This document shows, piece after piece, positions 17,288 to 26,054 of a DNA stretch of 64,000 nt (within the stretch, counting starts at the first letter, position 1; every line of letters begins with the position of its first letter). The stretch comes from an uncultured Anaerolineae bacterium (GTDB lineage Bacteria > Chloroflexota > Anaerolineae > J036 > Brachytrichaceae): contig CALGMA010000008.1 in the NCBI GenBank assembly GCA_937959265.1, positions 124,001 through 188,000 of the forward strand, written 5' to 3'. A program made the translations under genes and the position numbers. The notes under the pieces are model-generated. The model did no database searches. It was not told the origin of the DNA and saw nothing but the letters and a program-made list of their open reading frames with translations.

Positions 17288-18400
17288 TCATTGAGCCAGC
17301 ACCATGCGCAGGAAGCGCACCCAGTTCCTGAACATGATCTTCTCGATGTCGTCGTGGCTGTAGCCGCGCTCGGCGAGCAGCCCGGCCAGCTTTTGTAGAT
17401 CGGCGATTGTGTCCAGGTCACGCGGTGACTGTTCGCGGCCGAAGCCGCCGTCGAGGTCGGAGCCAATGCCGACGTGATCGGCGTTCCCGGCTAACTGGCA
17501 CACGTGGTCAATATGATTCACTACCTCGCGCATCATGACCGGGTTCGGCTCGGTCAGATTGTTCATGGCTGCCCACTGCCAACCGTCGCGCACCATGACG
17601 ATGTCGAACGACGCACCCAGCACGCCGCCCCGCTCGATGACCAGCTTGATTTGTTCATCGGTAAATTGTCGCTGGAGCGAGGCGATGGCGCGACAGTTCT
17701 GATGGCTGGCCAGCAGCGACCCGTCATAGAGGCGGACCGCTTCCCAGAATGCCTCGTCGCTGAGGTGGGTGCAGTCGAGCGCGATGCCCAGTCGGCGCGT
17801 CTCGCGCAACAACGCCGGGCCGATGCCCTCGGTGATGCCGAGTGCAGTGCCGGTACCGCCGGCATAGCGGTTCGGCCCATAGTGTGCCGGGCCGAGCAGG
17901 CGCAGCCCCAGCTCGTGCCAGTGCGCCAGTTCGTCGGGTGTAGTGATTGGGTCGGCGCCCTCCATCGAGATGACGAAGCCGAGGGGTGGCATTTCCCTTA
18001 CCCCCATCCCCTCTCCCACAGGGAGAGGGGTGCCTTCCCACGTCAGCCACTCGGCCACGTGCTCGTCGAGTTGTGCTGCAGTCTCGATCACGCGCACGAC
18101 GCCCTGTCGTTCGAGCGCACGGTAATACGCCATTTGGCCCTTGGCTACGGCATGCGCCTGAACCACCGAGCTGTACTCGATGCCGGGTGAGGGCCGGCCG
18201 GAGGCGCGCGCCAGCAGTGTGGCGATGCTGAGGAAGATGCGCCCGCGCCGCATGTCCGGCAGCGCCACTGTGTTCATGGCACGGCTTTTGCCGGTCATCG
18301 GTGCTTCTATCTGGCGGATGACGTGCACAGGCAATTGCAGATCGCGCTCGAACGTCAGCGCGTTCCACGCCAGGTCTAGGTGTGCGTCGGCGATGAGCAT
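17288..18400 (-). CDS. Membrane-dipeptidase family (peptidase M19) protein
   Basis: The product has 370 residues. It has the M19 signature: ADAHLDLAWN with the first zinc HxD, SMEGADP with the bridging Glu, the DCTHLSDEAFWE and LLASHQNCRA segments carrying zinc and substrate histidines, and GIGSDLDGGFG. Family enzymes cleave dipeptides or related amides; the absence of a signal peptide suggests a cytoplasmic enzyme. Start is an ATG (MLIADAHLDL) directly before the first zinc motif, the usual place. An unusual in-frame insert of about 13 residues (around GTPLPVGEGMGVR) comes from a palindromic repeat, listed separately. It sits between an aminotransferase and an oxidoreductase gene in one operon. 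Confidence 0.9.
   Translation of the reverse strand: MLIADAHLDLAWNALTFERDLQLPVHVIRQIEAPMTGKSRAMNTVALPDMRRGRIFLSIATLLARASGRPSPGIEYSSVVQAHAVAKGQMAYYRALERQGVVRVIETAAQLDEHVAEWLTWEGTPLPVGEGMGVREMPPLGFVISMEGADPITTPDELAHWHELGLRLLGPAHYGPNRYAGGTGTALGITEGIGPALLRETRRLGIALDCTHLSDEAFWEAVRLYDGSLLASHQNCRAIASLQRQFTDEQIKLVIERGGVLGASFDIVMVRDGWQWAAMNNLTEPNPVMMREVVNHIDHVCQLAGNADHVGIGSDLDGGFGREQSPRDLDTIADLQKLAGLLAERGYSHDDIEKIMFRNWVRFLRMVLAQ
17995..18034. repeat. REP-like palindromic repeat inside the dipeptidase coding sequence
   Basis: The sequence contains CCCCTCTCCC, ACA, GGGAGAGGGG: a perfect 10-base inverted repeat with a 3-base loop, flanked on one side by CCCTTACCCCCAT. This is the form of a widespread bacterial palindromic repeat that is normally intergenic. 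Here it lies within the dipeptidase frame without breaking it, adding Pro/Gly-rich residues between two conserved family segments. Confidence 0.75.
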
Positions 18401-18459
18401 GTTGGATTTCTGAGCCTGCCGTACGTCGGATCGAGTGGTCGTGCGATGCACCGCAGGGT

Positions 18460-19764
18460 CTATGTGGCCATTGTCGCCAACACCTTCTGCGCAGCCCACA
18501 CAGCGCGGTCAATATCTTCCTCGGTATGCGCTGCGGACAGATACCACGTGCCGCGCGACAAGATCCGAATCCCTTCTTCTTGCAGCCCGTACACGAAGCG
18601 GCCGAGCCTGGCTTTGTCGAATGCGAATGTGTCGCGCATGTCGCGGGCGCAGGGCAGCGATGTGAACGCCATGTTCAACACTGGCCCCGGCCCCTGCACC
18701 AGCACATCGTGGCCGGTCTCTTGCGCGGCCTTGCGCAGGCCGGCCTGCAATCGCTTGCCTAGTCGATGTAGCTTCTCGTGCACGCGCTCGCGCTGCATCA
18801 CCTCTATGGTCGCCTTGGCTGCGGCGACGCTGGGGTTGCCGGCGTTGGTCGTGCCGGCGTGGATCACGCTGCCCTCGGCAATCGGTTGCATCCACGCGCG
18901 CTTGCCGACGAGTGCGCTAATCGGATAACCGTTGGCCATCGCTTTGGCGAAGACGGCCAGGTCTGGCGTGACGCTGTAATATGCCTGTGCGCCCCCCAGG
19001 TGCACGCGAAAGCCGGTGATGACTTCATCGAAAATGAGCGCAATGCCGTAGTGGTCGCACAGCGCGCGCAAGCCTTGCAGGAAACCGGTCTGCGGCTCAA
19101 TGCAGCCGATGTTGCACATGATTGGCTCGGTGATGATCGCAGCGATTTCGGCATGCTGCTGTGCCACAACGCGCTCAACCAGCGCCAGGTCGTTCCACGG
19201 CAGCAGGATGAATTCCTCTCGCGCGCGCATGGGCAGCCCTTGCGTCCAGGGGAGGGCGTTGGGCGCCTCGCGGTCGCCCAGCGCCTCGAGCGAGCTGCCG
19301 TTGATGCCGAAGGCCACGTTGTCGAACCAGCCGTGGTAGTGCCCCTCGAAGCGGATGAACTTCTGCCGGCCGGTGACAGCGCGCGCGACGCGTAGCGCCG
19401 CATGGTTGGCCTCCGATCCGCTAGTGCTGAAGCGCACGAGCTCGGCGCAGGGGATGATCTCTTGCAGCTTCTCGGCCAGCTCGATCTCGGCCAGATGCAG
19501 CGCGGCATAGAGTTGCCCATCGCGGCTAGCGCGCGCTACGGCCTCCAGCACCTCGAGGTGGCTGTGGCCCAGCACCATTGGCCCCTGACTGAGCGCAAAG
19601 TCGAGATACTTGTTCTCGTCGGCATCCACCAACCGCACGCCGTGTGCGCGCACGTAGACGAGCGGATGGGGCACATTGCTTTTGCGGAACTCGCTGGACA
19701 CACCGCCGGCGAGTGATTGCTGTGCGCGCTCGAACAACGCTCGTGATTTGTCGTGGCTCAGCAT
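18460..19764 (-). CDS. Class III aminotransferase, glutamate-1-semialdehyde aminomutase-like
   Basis: The product has 434 residues. It shows the class III PLP fold: KYLDFALSQGPMVLGH, RFSTSGSEANHAALRVARA, EGHYHGWFDN, IFDEVITGFRVHLGGAQ with the PLP-ring Asp, and FAKAMANGYPISALVG with the Schiff-base Lys. These details are closest to the glutamate-1-semialdehyde 2,1-aminomutase group, but in this catabolic operon (dipeptidase, oxidoreductase, lactonase) a role in haem synthesis is unlikely; an aminotransferase or aminomutase acting on a substrate amine fits better (inference). It is the first gene of its operon and is divergent from an IclR regulator gene with 81 bases between them, so that regulator probably controls it. 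Confidence 0.88.
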   Translation of the reverse strand: MLSHDKSRALFERAQQSLAGGVSSEFRKSNVPHPLVYVRAHGVRLVDADENKYLDFALSQGPMVLGHSHLEVLEAVARASRDGQLYAALHLAEIELAEKLQEIIPCAELVRFSTSGSEANHAALRVARAVTGRQKFIRFEGHYHGWFDNVAFGINGSSLEALGDREAPNALPWTQGLPMRAREEFILLPWNDLALVERVVAQQHAEIAAIITEPIMCNIGCIEPQTGFLQGLRALCDHYGIALIFDEVITGFRVHLGGAQAYYSVTPDLAVFAKAMANGYPISALVGKRAWMQPIAEGSVIHAGTTNAGNPSVAAAKATIEVMQRERVHEKLHRLGKRLQAGLRKAAQETGHDVLVQGPGPVLNMAFTSLPCARDMRDTFAFDKARLGRFVYGLQEEGIRILSRGTWYLSAAHTEEDIDRAVWAAQKVLATMAT

Positions 19765-19817
19765 GCACGCAACACGCTAGCACAACGATCGCGCGGGTGA
19801 AAAGAAGCGCTTGTATC

Positions 19818-19831
19818 GTGTGAAGAAACAC
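19818..19831. promoter_or_regulatory. Candidate operator in the divergent IclR/aminotransferase spacer
   Basis: GTGT, six bases, ACAC forms a short inverted repeat 14 bases before the ATG of the IclR gene. Such a site in an 81-base divergent spacer could be the binding site by which the regulator controls itself and the operon. The match is short and I cannot compare it with other sites. Confidence 0.3.
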
Positions 19832-19845
19832 TTAAACTCCGGCCC

Positions 19846-20652
19846 ATGAAGCGTGGATCGCACAACGTCCCTTCAGCCTATGTGATCAAGCCTGTGTTCA
19901 AAGCGCTGCGCGTGCTCAAGTGTCTGGGCGACGCCGGCCGCGAGTTGCCGCTGGTCGAGATCTGTCGCCTCGTTGGCCTACCCAAGCCGACGGTTTACAA
20001 GTACTTGCAGACGCTGCGAGAAGCCGGCTTCGTGCTCTATGATCCCGTGTGCGAGTGCTACTGGTTAGGGCCGAACGCATGGTCGCTGGGGCGAACGGTG
20101 GATCCCAGCTTGCGCGTGCGCGAAGTCGCCCGGCCGATCATGCAGCAGTTGCGTGACCGGTTCGACGAGACGATCAACCTGGGCGTGCTGCACGGTGACG
20201 AAGTGGTGTATCTGGAGATGGCCGCGAGCCGCCACGCCCTCCGGTTGCAGGCGACCATCGGCGCGCACGATCCGGCCTATAGCACATCACTGGGTCGGGC
20301 GATGATTGCGTTTCTGCCGCGCGAGCGATGGTCGAGGCACATTCCGCGCCGGCTACAGCCGCGAACGCCCCGCACGATTACCTCACTTGAAGTCCTGCAT
20401 GCCGAGCTGATCGCGACGCGCAGGCGCGGCTACGCGATCGAACGCGAAGAGAACGAGCCGGGCGCGCTGTGCATTGGTGCCCCGATCTTCGATCAGGATG
20501 GCAATGTCGTCGCGGCTCTCAGCCTCTCGGCGCCTGCTTCGCGTATCAATCCATCGGTGGAAGGCGAAGTGGCCGAGGCGGTGGTCAAGGCGGCGCACGA
20601 CATCTCTAGCCGGCTGGGCTATGCCCTACAACCTGTCACTCACACCTCATAG
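19846..20652 (+). CDS. IclR-family transcriptional regulator
   Basis: The product has 268 residues. Residues about 15-75 form the winged helix-turn-helix (FKALRVLKCLG, LPLVEICRLVGLPKPTVYKYLQTL, GFVLYDP). The remainder is the IclR effector domain with LRDRFDETINLGVLHGDEVVYLEM, SLGRAMIAFLP, GYAIEREENEPGALCIGAPIFD and VVAALSLSAPASRI, where small organic ligands bind. It is divergent from the aminotransferase operon and convergent with the M81 peptidase gene of the chaperonin operon, where the two stops overlap by 6 bases. The most likely target is the divergent four-gene operon. Confidence 0.93.
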   Translation: MKRGSHNVPSAYVIKPVFKALRVLKCLGDAGRELPLVEICRLVGLPKPTVYKYLQTLREAGFVLYDPVCECYWLGPNAWSLGRTVDPSLRVREVARPIMQQLRDRFDETINLGVLHGDEVVYLEMAASRHALRLQATIGAHDPAYSTSLGRAMIAFLPRERWSRHIPRRLQPRTPRTITSLEVLHAELIATRRRGYAIEREENEPGALCIGAPIFDQDGNVVAALSLSAPASRINPSVEGEVAEAVVKAAHDISSRLGYALQPVTHTS

Positions 20653-22143
20653 CTCATCCAACGGATACACCGGCCGTTTCAACCGGCGGAACGGCAGCAC
20701 GCGCACGTCATTGGCGCACGGGCCGGGTGTGTTGACGAAGTAGCTGGCCTTGGCGATCGGGTCATATGCCTGGCGATGCGCCACGGCCGCCTTGATGTTG
20801 ATGACGAAGAAGTCTTCGGGATTGATGCCCTGGCTGCGCCATTGCGCCAGATCCATCGGCGCGGTCTTGATGCTGTTCAGCAGGAGCGTTGCGCTTCCAC
20901 CTTGTGCCGACGTCACGCGCACCACGGCCGTTGGCCCCATATCGTGGCGCAGGCCGCCCACGGCCATGTGGCTATGTGGATCTTCTAGTGTGAACTTGCC
21001 ATCGCTCTTGGAGATCAACTCGACATCTAGCTCAAGCGGCTGCGCGCCGACCCCACCGCTCTTGCCGCCGATGCGCACGCGTTTGCGCTCACCGGGCTGC
21101 AGCGGCCAAACCTCGCGCACAGCTTCAGGATCAGCGATGGCGACGCCGGCATTCTGGATCCTGTGTTGGAGCAGACCCTTCAGCACAATTGTCAGGTCAC
21201 CCGGCGCGCCGCCGCCGATGTTGTCGGCCGGTTCGACGATGAGCACCGGACCTTCGGTGTGTTGCTGCACGCGCTCGAGCGCCTCGTCGAGTGATAGGCC
21301 GGTCGGCAAGGCGTAGTGCTTGTGCGCCATCGCGATTTCACCGAGCGTCCTGAGTTCGCGCCGGGCGACCTCTGGATGGCCAACCGTCACAGCAGTGAAG
21401 CTCACGCCGGCGTCGGGCATGTCGGCGTAGGCAAATCCGGCGAAGACATTGACGGCGAGTATGTCCGGATGTACCGTTTCGATCCCCCGTGCGCGCGCCT
21501 CCAACAGCGCCATCGGCTCGAACGCTGTGCCGGTAGCCGTAGGGGGCAAGATCAGCGGTGGGCGCTCCCAGACGGTTACCGCGCGTCGGCCGCTGGCGAT
21601 CAGATCGTCCAGCAGGCGCGCCGAGAACTCGGCCATCGCCTTGCCATCGGTGTGAGGGTTCTGGCGATAGGCGACAAAAGCGTTGCTGTGCACGGCCATC
21701 TGTGCGGTGAAGTTGCCATGCAGGTCGAGCACGCCGCCGATAGGCGCATCGGCACAGGTCGGCAGCTCTCGGATGCGCCGCAGCAACTCCCCTTCCACAT
21801 CTGGATATGACTCGCTGACCATTGCGCCGTGCATGTCCAGCCAGATGCCGTCTATGCCGGCGCGGGCTTCGCGCATGACGGTCTCGGCGAACGCTGCCCA
21901 CCAGTGTTCGATGACATCATCGGTGACTATGCCGGCCGGCTGCGCGGACATGTGGATTGCTGGCAGGACGCGCCATCTGCGCTCCTTTGCTACAGCCAGC
22001 CCGCCGGCCAAGCATGACGCGTCGCCGTCGGCCTCCCACAGCGCGTCGCCACGCAATATGCGGAAATGGTCGAGGGTCGTCTTGCCCGGCACGAAGGTAT
22101 GCGTTTCGTGCGACAGGCCGGCGATGAGGATGCGCTTCGTCAT
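20647..22143 (-). CDS. M81-family metallopeptidase (MlrC-like)
   Basis: The product has 498 residues and matches the M81/MlrC family: ILIAGLSHETHTFVPG at the start, IDGIWLDMHGAMVSE, GVLDLHGNFT and YRQNPHTDGKAMAE, which carry the zinc ligands, then EPADNIGGGAPGD and the C-terminal domain. The family is named for microcystinase C, which cleaves linearised microcystin peptides; most genomic members sit in amino-acid or amide catabolic operons and their substrates are unknown. The ATG used gives the family start; a TTG four codons upstream is less likely. It is the last gene of the six-gene chaperonin operon, 60 bases after the creatininase-family gene. Confidence 0.9.
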   Translation of the reverse strand: MTKRILIAGLSHETHTFVPGKTTLDHFRILRGDALWEADGDASCLAGGLAVAKERRWRVLPAIHMSAQPAGIVTDDVIEHWWAAFAETVMREARAGIDGIWLDMHGAMVSESYPDVEGELLRRIRELPTCADAPIGGVLDLHGNFTAQMAVHSNAFVAYRQNPHTDGKAMAEFSARLLDDLIASGRRAVTVWERPPLILPPTATGTAFEPMALLEARARGIETVHPDILAVNVFAGFAYADMPDAGVSFTAVTVGHPEVARRELRTLGEIAMAHKHYALPTGLSLDEALERVQQHTEGPVLIVEPADNIGGGAPGDLTIVLKGLLQHRIQNAGVAIADPEAVREVWPLQPGERKRVRIGGKSGGVGAQPLELDVELISKSDGKFTLEDPHSHMAVGGLRHDMGPTAVVRVTSAQGGSATLLLNSIKTAPMDLAQWRSQGINPEDFFVINIKAAVAHRQAYDPIAKASYFVNTPGPCANDVRVLPFRRLKRPVYPLDEL

Positions 22144-22203
22144 GTGCAGGAGCAAGGACGAGTGCCCGGTGTTGGGTGGTGGGCATCTGATATTCGGCGT
22201 CGG

Positions 22204-22992
22204 TCAGTTGGGGCGGACGGGTTGCCAGGTGGCGAACTCGCGCACGAAGCGCACTACTTCGCGCGTCGCCGTAGCGAGGATTTGTTCGCCTTTGTCCGCC
22301 GTTGCCAGTTCGGGATGTCCCAGCGCGCCGGTCTGGGTGATCTGGTCGAAAGACACGCCGACCGTCACGCGGCTGGGGCCGGCGGCGTCCGGCGTCCAGA
22401 ATGCCGATGGGTAAGTGTAATGCGCGCCGCGCGCCAGGTCCATGTGCACCAGCGTCGGCCGGATGCGCAGGATGGCGCTGGTTTCCAGCTCGCAGGCGTG
22501 CGTCACGAATTTCTGCTGCAGCGCTTCGATCTGCGCGATCTGCTCGCGGGCGATCCCACCGAACCAGCTCGAAAAAGCCATGAACAGGTCGGGGTGCTCC
22601 TTATAGCGTTGGAGTTGCAGTTGCTGGATGGCCAGCATCGCCGGCACTTCGTTGCCGCCGTGGGCATTGAGCATGAAGATGCGCCGGAAGCCGGCGGCGA
22701 TGATGCACGTCAACATCTCCTTCAACACTTCTGTGTAGAGCGGCGCGCTCAGGCTGACGGCGGCGAAGGGCAGATGATGGTGCGACGCGCCAACCCACAG
22801 CATCGGCAGGAAGAGCGCTTCGTCCCTCAGCTCGGCTTCCGCCCGCCGGGCGATCTCGCCGCCGATCAGGCTATCGGTCAGCAGTGGCAGATGATGCCCG
22901 TGCTGCTCCAACGAGCCGGTGGGAAAGACGACGACTCTGCCGGCCTGCGCCTGCGTGCGTAGCTCCGGCCAGGTGAGTTCTCCGTACTGCAT
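22204..22992 (-). CDS. Creatininase-family amidohydrolase
   Basis: The product has 262 residues. Creatininase-family motifs are clear: VFPTGSLEQHGHHLPLLTD at the N-terminus with Glu, His and Asp metal ligands, VGASHHHLPF, and IFMLNAHGGNEVPA in the middle. Members open cyclic amides such as creatinine or cleave formamides (as in MftE or ArfB-type proteins); the exact substrate cannot be told. It is followed by an MlrC-like peptidase and preceded by an enolase-superfamily gene 108 bases upstream, which is the widest gap inside this operon and might contain a weak internal promoter. Confidence 0.9.
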   Translation of the reverse strand: MQYGELTWPELRTQAQAGRVVVFPTGSLEQHGHHLPLLTDSLIGGEIARRAEAELRDEALFLPMLWVGASHHHLPFAAVSLSAPLYTEVLKEMLTCIIAAGFRRIFMLNAHGGNEVPAMLAIQQLQLQRYKEHPDLFMAFSSWFGGIAREQIAQIEALQQKFVTHACELETSAILRIRPTLVHMDLARGAHYTYPSAFWTPDAAGPSRVTVGVSFDQITQTGALGHPELATADKGEQILATATREVVRFVREFATWQPVRPN

Positions 22993-23100
22993 GGTGCGAT
23001 AAGGTTGAATGCACTCGCGTATCGTGTCAAGCGAGCGCAGTGTCGGGCAGAGAAATGACGGCTACAGGAAGGAATCTTACGACACAGAGCCGGGCGCGCC

Positions 23101-24240
23101 CTACTTGAACGCTGCATACGCACGGCGATAGTGCCGCACAGCGTCGTGGTCGAGGGCGACGCCTAGCCCCGGTCCGGATGGGATGGGCAGCGTACCATCC
23201 TCATATGGCCAACCCCACGTAACCAGCGTGTGTTCGCGGATGTAGGCGCTTTGTAAGTCCGAAGGCATTGTGCAGGCGCGCGCTGCGGCAGCCGCATGTA
23301 GCACGGCAGCCTGCCCAATGCCCAGCTCCAGCGATGAACCATGCCAGCAACAATAGCCGGCGACTTCGACAGCGTTCGCCATCGCCATGAACTCGGCGAC
23401 GTAGCCGCTGCAGTTGAAGTTGTCGGCGTAGCCGTGCTGCAACCCCTGCTTCAACACGCCTATCGTCCGCGCGTGTAACACGAGCGGCGTCGCCGTTGCC
23501 TGTCGCGCGCGATGCCACATCTCCGGTTGCTCCCATGGGAAGGGGTCTTCGATGCGCAGGTTGGAGAATGCCTCTAGCTGCTTGAGCGTATGCAGCGCAT
23601 CGTGCGGACTGAGCCATTGCCACATCGGGTCAATCGTGATGCCGAAGTCGTTGCCGCCGGCTTCCTTGATGGCGTGCACCTGAGCGATGGTCGGGTCGCC
23701 CAGCTTTGACTTCATCTTGATGCCTCTGAAACCCCGCGCCTGCGCCTGTGAGACGATGCGGCGAAGATCGTCCGGCGTTTGCCGGCCACACCATGCGTCC
23801 ACCGGAACGCGCTCGCGGACAGGCCCGCCAAGCAGGTCAACCATCCGGCAGCCGTTGCGCTTGCCCATCCAGTCGTAGAGCGCCATCTCGAAGGCATAGG
23901 TCACCGGCGAGGGCGAATCGTAGAGCGCAGGTGGGTGGCTGGTCAGCAACCCCCAGCGGTAGCCGGCGCGAAAGGCTCCCGGCAGCACGCCCAGGTCCAA
24001 CCCGCGCAAGCGAAGGCCGATGAGTTGTTCCAGCCAGGGCTTCAGCTCTGCAATCCTTGGCCCGCGCCCGACCTCGCCCAGTGCGATGATGCCGTCGCTC
24101 AGGCGAAACTCCAGCAACACGATCGGCTTCTCATCCCATGCGTCGGCGAAGCGCCCAAGCGACGGGCTATCCACCGCGCCGGCTTTGCCGGGGACGACGA
24201 CTTCATGCGCGAGGATGGATTCGATGTAAGTCTCGTTCAT
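23101..24240 (-). CDS. Enolase-superfamily protein (mandelate racemase/muconate lactonizing type)
   Basis: The product has 379 residues. A capping domain (1-130) leads to a barrel with FRGIKMKSK (the KxK catalytic strand), then DPMWQWLSP and NLRIEDPFPWEQ, where acidic metal ligands of the second and third barrel strands are expected (Asp, Glu). The C-terminal catalytic strand is less clear (the region near CCWHGSSLELGIG resembles the terminal GSxxE segment). Family members abstract a proton alpha to a carboxylate, as in sugar-acid dehydratases and racemases. It begins 3 bases after the stop of the Asp-box gene, so it is co-transcribed with the chaperonin-like gene. Confidence 0.85.
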   Translation of the reverse strand: MNETYIESILAHEVVVPGKAGAVDSPSLGRFADAWDEKPIVLLEFRLSDGIIALGEVGRGPRIAELKPWLEQLIGLRLRGLDLGVLPGAFRAGYRWGLLTSHPPALYDSPSPVTYAFEMALYDWMGKRNGCRMVDLLGGPVRERVPVDAWCGRQTPDDLRRIVSQAQARGFRGIKMKSKLGDPTIAQVHAIKEAGGNDFGITIDPMWQWLSPHDALHTLKQLEAFSNLRIEDPFPWEQPEMWHRARQATATPLVLHARTIGVLKQGLQHGYADNFNCSGYVAEFMAMANAVEVAGYCCWHGSSLELGIGQAAVLHAAAAARACTMPSDLQSAYIREHTLVTWGWPYEDGTLPIPSGPGLGVALDHDAVRHYRRAYAAFK

Positions 24241-24243
24241 GGC

Positions 24244-26052
24244 TCAATCATCTTGCTCGAATGAATAGCGCCACACCTCGCCGCCGAGCGTGATGGCCCA
24301 CAGCCCATTGTGTTCGACGAACAGTCCAACTACGGGGATGTCCACCAGCGCTTTCCCGATGGGCTGATGCGCACCGGTCGCGCTTTTCACGTATAGGATG
24401 CCGCGGTTGCTCGCCAGAACGGTATCTGGGCCGTATAACGCCATGTCGGTGAATGCGATGCCTGGTTCGACGCTGATGCGGCGCACTTTGATCGGAGATC
24501 TGTCGAAGGTGTATGCCTGAGCGATGACATTTTGTGCGGCGAGCACGGCGCGACCGTCGGCGACCGCCAGGCTGGCTAGCGGCGCGCGCAGGCCATCCAG
24601 CGCCATCACCATGCTCCAGACCGTCTGCTCCGGGTCGGGTTGCGCCAACGCAGGCGCGCGCCATACCTCTGCGCTAAATCGAGCGTCGTCCTGCGACTGG
24701 GCGGCGATCCGCAGCGCGAACAGGCCTCCCATCGGGGTAAAGTGCAGCCCGGTCACTGTGCCTGCGCCGGGCAGCACTATGTCGCGCCAGTCGAGGCCGG
24801 CGATCCCAATCTTGCATCGCCCTGCCCGCGTGCCGACCAGACAGTTGTTATTCCGGGTCAACGCCAGCGCAGTGATCGCATCATCGTCGTCTAGCGATGG
24901 TTGGGCAGGCGTAGGCTGAAATGCGCGCGCGCCGGCATCCCAGGCCAGTACTTGTCGCTCCGTCGCTGCAATGAACGCTGGTTGATGGGATGAGGGATGG
25001 GCTGCGACGCAAACGAGCGCTTCGTCCGTGGGGATCGGGCGCCACATTGCGCCATCGTCGGAATGTGCAGCGCCACCCAGCGCATCGGCCAGCAAGAAGG
25101 TGCTATGGCCGGCGCGCGCAACCAAAGGTGGCGTATGGGCGGTCAAGCCCTGATCTGTGCATTGCCAGGTGTGCCCACTATCGTCGCTGCGCCAGATGCC
25201 GCTGCGGGCGGTTCCGCAAAGTGCACTTCCGTTCGCTGGACAGGCCAGCGCTAGCGCTGGCTCGCCCAGGCCAGTTGGATGCCACTGCAAGTCCTCGCCA
25301 GCGCGGAAGACGCCGCTTGTCGTGCCGACCAGCAGGGTGCCGCTGCATGCCGCAACGCAGTTCACCTCCAGCCCTTCCAACCCACAGGGTGCCCATGCGT
25401 TGTCATCCGTGAGCCGGAACAGGCCGGCTTCTGTGCCTGCGAGCAGGCCGGCTTCGGTGAAGACGAGGCACTGCACGGCAGCATCGGGCAGACCATGACC
25501 GGCCTCGCGCCAGGCGCGTCCTGCGTTGCGTGAGCGATACAGGCCGCCGTTTGCGCCGCCGGCCCAGATCGTCTCGCTCTCGGCAAAATCCGGCGCACAG
25601 GCCAAACAAAGGATCTCCAGATCCAGCAGGCCGAAGTTGGTGCTCTGCCAGCTTGTGCCCCTGCTGGGCGAGCGATAGATTCCATCGTCGGTAGCTGCAA
25701 AGAGATTCGCGTCTCCGTTCTCGTCGGTGGCAAATGCCAGTGCATTGATCGGGCCGAAGCCCCACGTATCTAGCATTTGCCATCGTGCGCCGCCGTCTGT
25801 CGAAATGGCCAGCGCGCCGGCTTGTGTGGCCGCGAATGCTGTGCCGGATGAGTCGAATGCGGCACACCGCATGGCGATATAGCCCATGCTGCCCGCCCGC
25901 TGCCAGGTTCTCCCGCTGTCTACAGAGCGGAACAAGCCCGCGTTGGTCGCGGCCAGCACAAGCTGATCCTCTGCAAAGCGTGGTGAGGGCGCGAGGCTAT
26001 GCACAGCGCCGCCCGTCCATGCGCCGATGCGAGACCAGTCTCTTTCTTGCAT
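24244..26052 (-). CDS. Asp-box (BNR) repeat beta-propeller protein, probably cytoplasmic
   Basis: The product has 602 residues. At least six Asp-box motifs of the form SxDxGxxW are spaced about 45-50 residues apart: SVDSGRTWQ, STDGGARWQ, SPSRGTSWQ, SRNAGRAWR, SDDSGHTWQ and SDDGAMWR. This is the fold of sialidase-like propellers and YCF48/HCF136-type assembly factors. There is no signal peptide or membrane segment, unlike most secreted BNR proteins. No catalytic Arg triad or Tyr/Glu pair of sialidases could be recognised. The gene starts 2 bases after the stop of the GroEL-like gene, so translation is probably coupled. A role as partner or client of the chaperonin is possible, not shown. Confidence 0.8.
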   Translation of the reverse strand: MQERDWSRIGAWTGGAVHSLAPSPRFAEDQLVLAATNAGLFRSVDSGRTWQRAGSMGYIAMRCAAFDSSGTAFAATQAGALAISTDGGARWQMLDTWGFGPINALAFATDENGDANLFAATDDGIYRSPSRGTSWQSTNFGLLDLEILCLACAPDFAESETIWAGGANGGLYRSRNAGRAWREAGHGLPDAAVQCLVFTEAGLLAGTEAGLFRLTDDNAWAPCGLEGLEVNCVAACSGTLLVGTTSGVFRAGEDLQWHPTGLGEPALALACPANGSALCGTARSGIWRSDDSGHTWQCTDQGLTAHTPPLVARAGHSTFLLADALGGAAHSDDGAMWRPIPTDEALVCVAAHPSSHQPAFIAATERQVLAWDAGARAFQPTPAQPSLDDDDAITALALTRNNNCLVGTRAGRCKIGIAGLDWRDIVLPGAGTVTGLHFTPMGGLFALRIAAQSQDDARFSAEVWRAPALAQPDPEQTVWSMVMALDGLRAPLASLAVADGRAVLAAQNVIAQAYTFDRSPIKVRRISVEPGIAFTDMALYGPDTVLASNRGILYVKSATGAHQPIGKALVDIPVVGLFVEHNGLWAITLGGEVWRYSFEQDD

Positions 26053-26054
26053 GG

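Noticed and set aside
18460..19764. Role of the class III aminotransferase as haem-pathway glutamate-1-semialdehyde aminomutase
   Set aside because: The sequence resembles HemL, but the operon context is catabolic and no other tetrapyrrole gene is near, so the symbol was not given.
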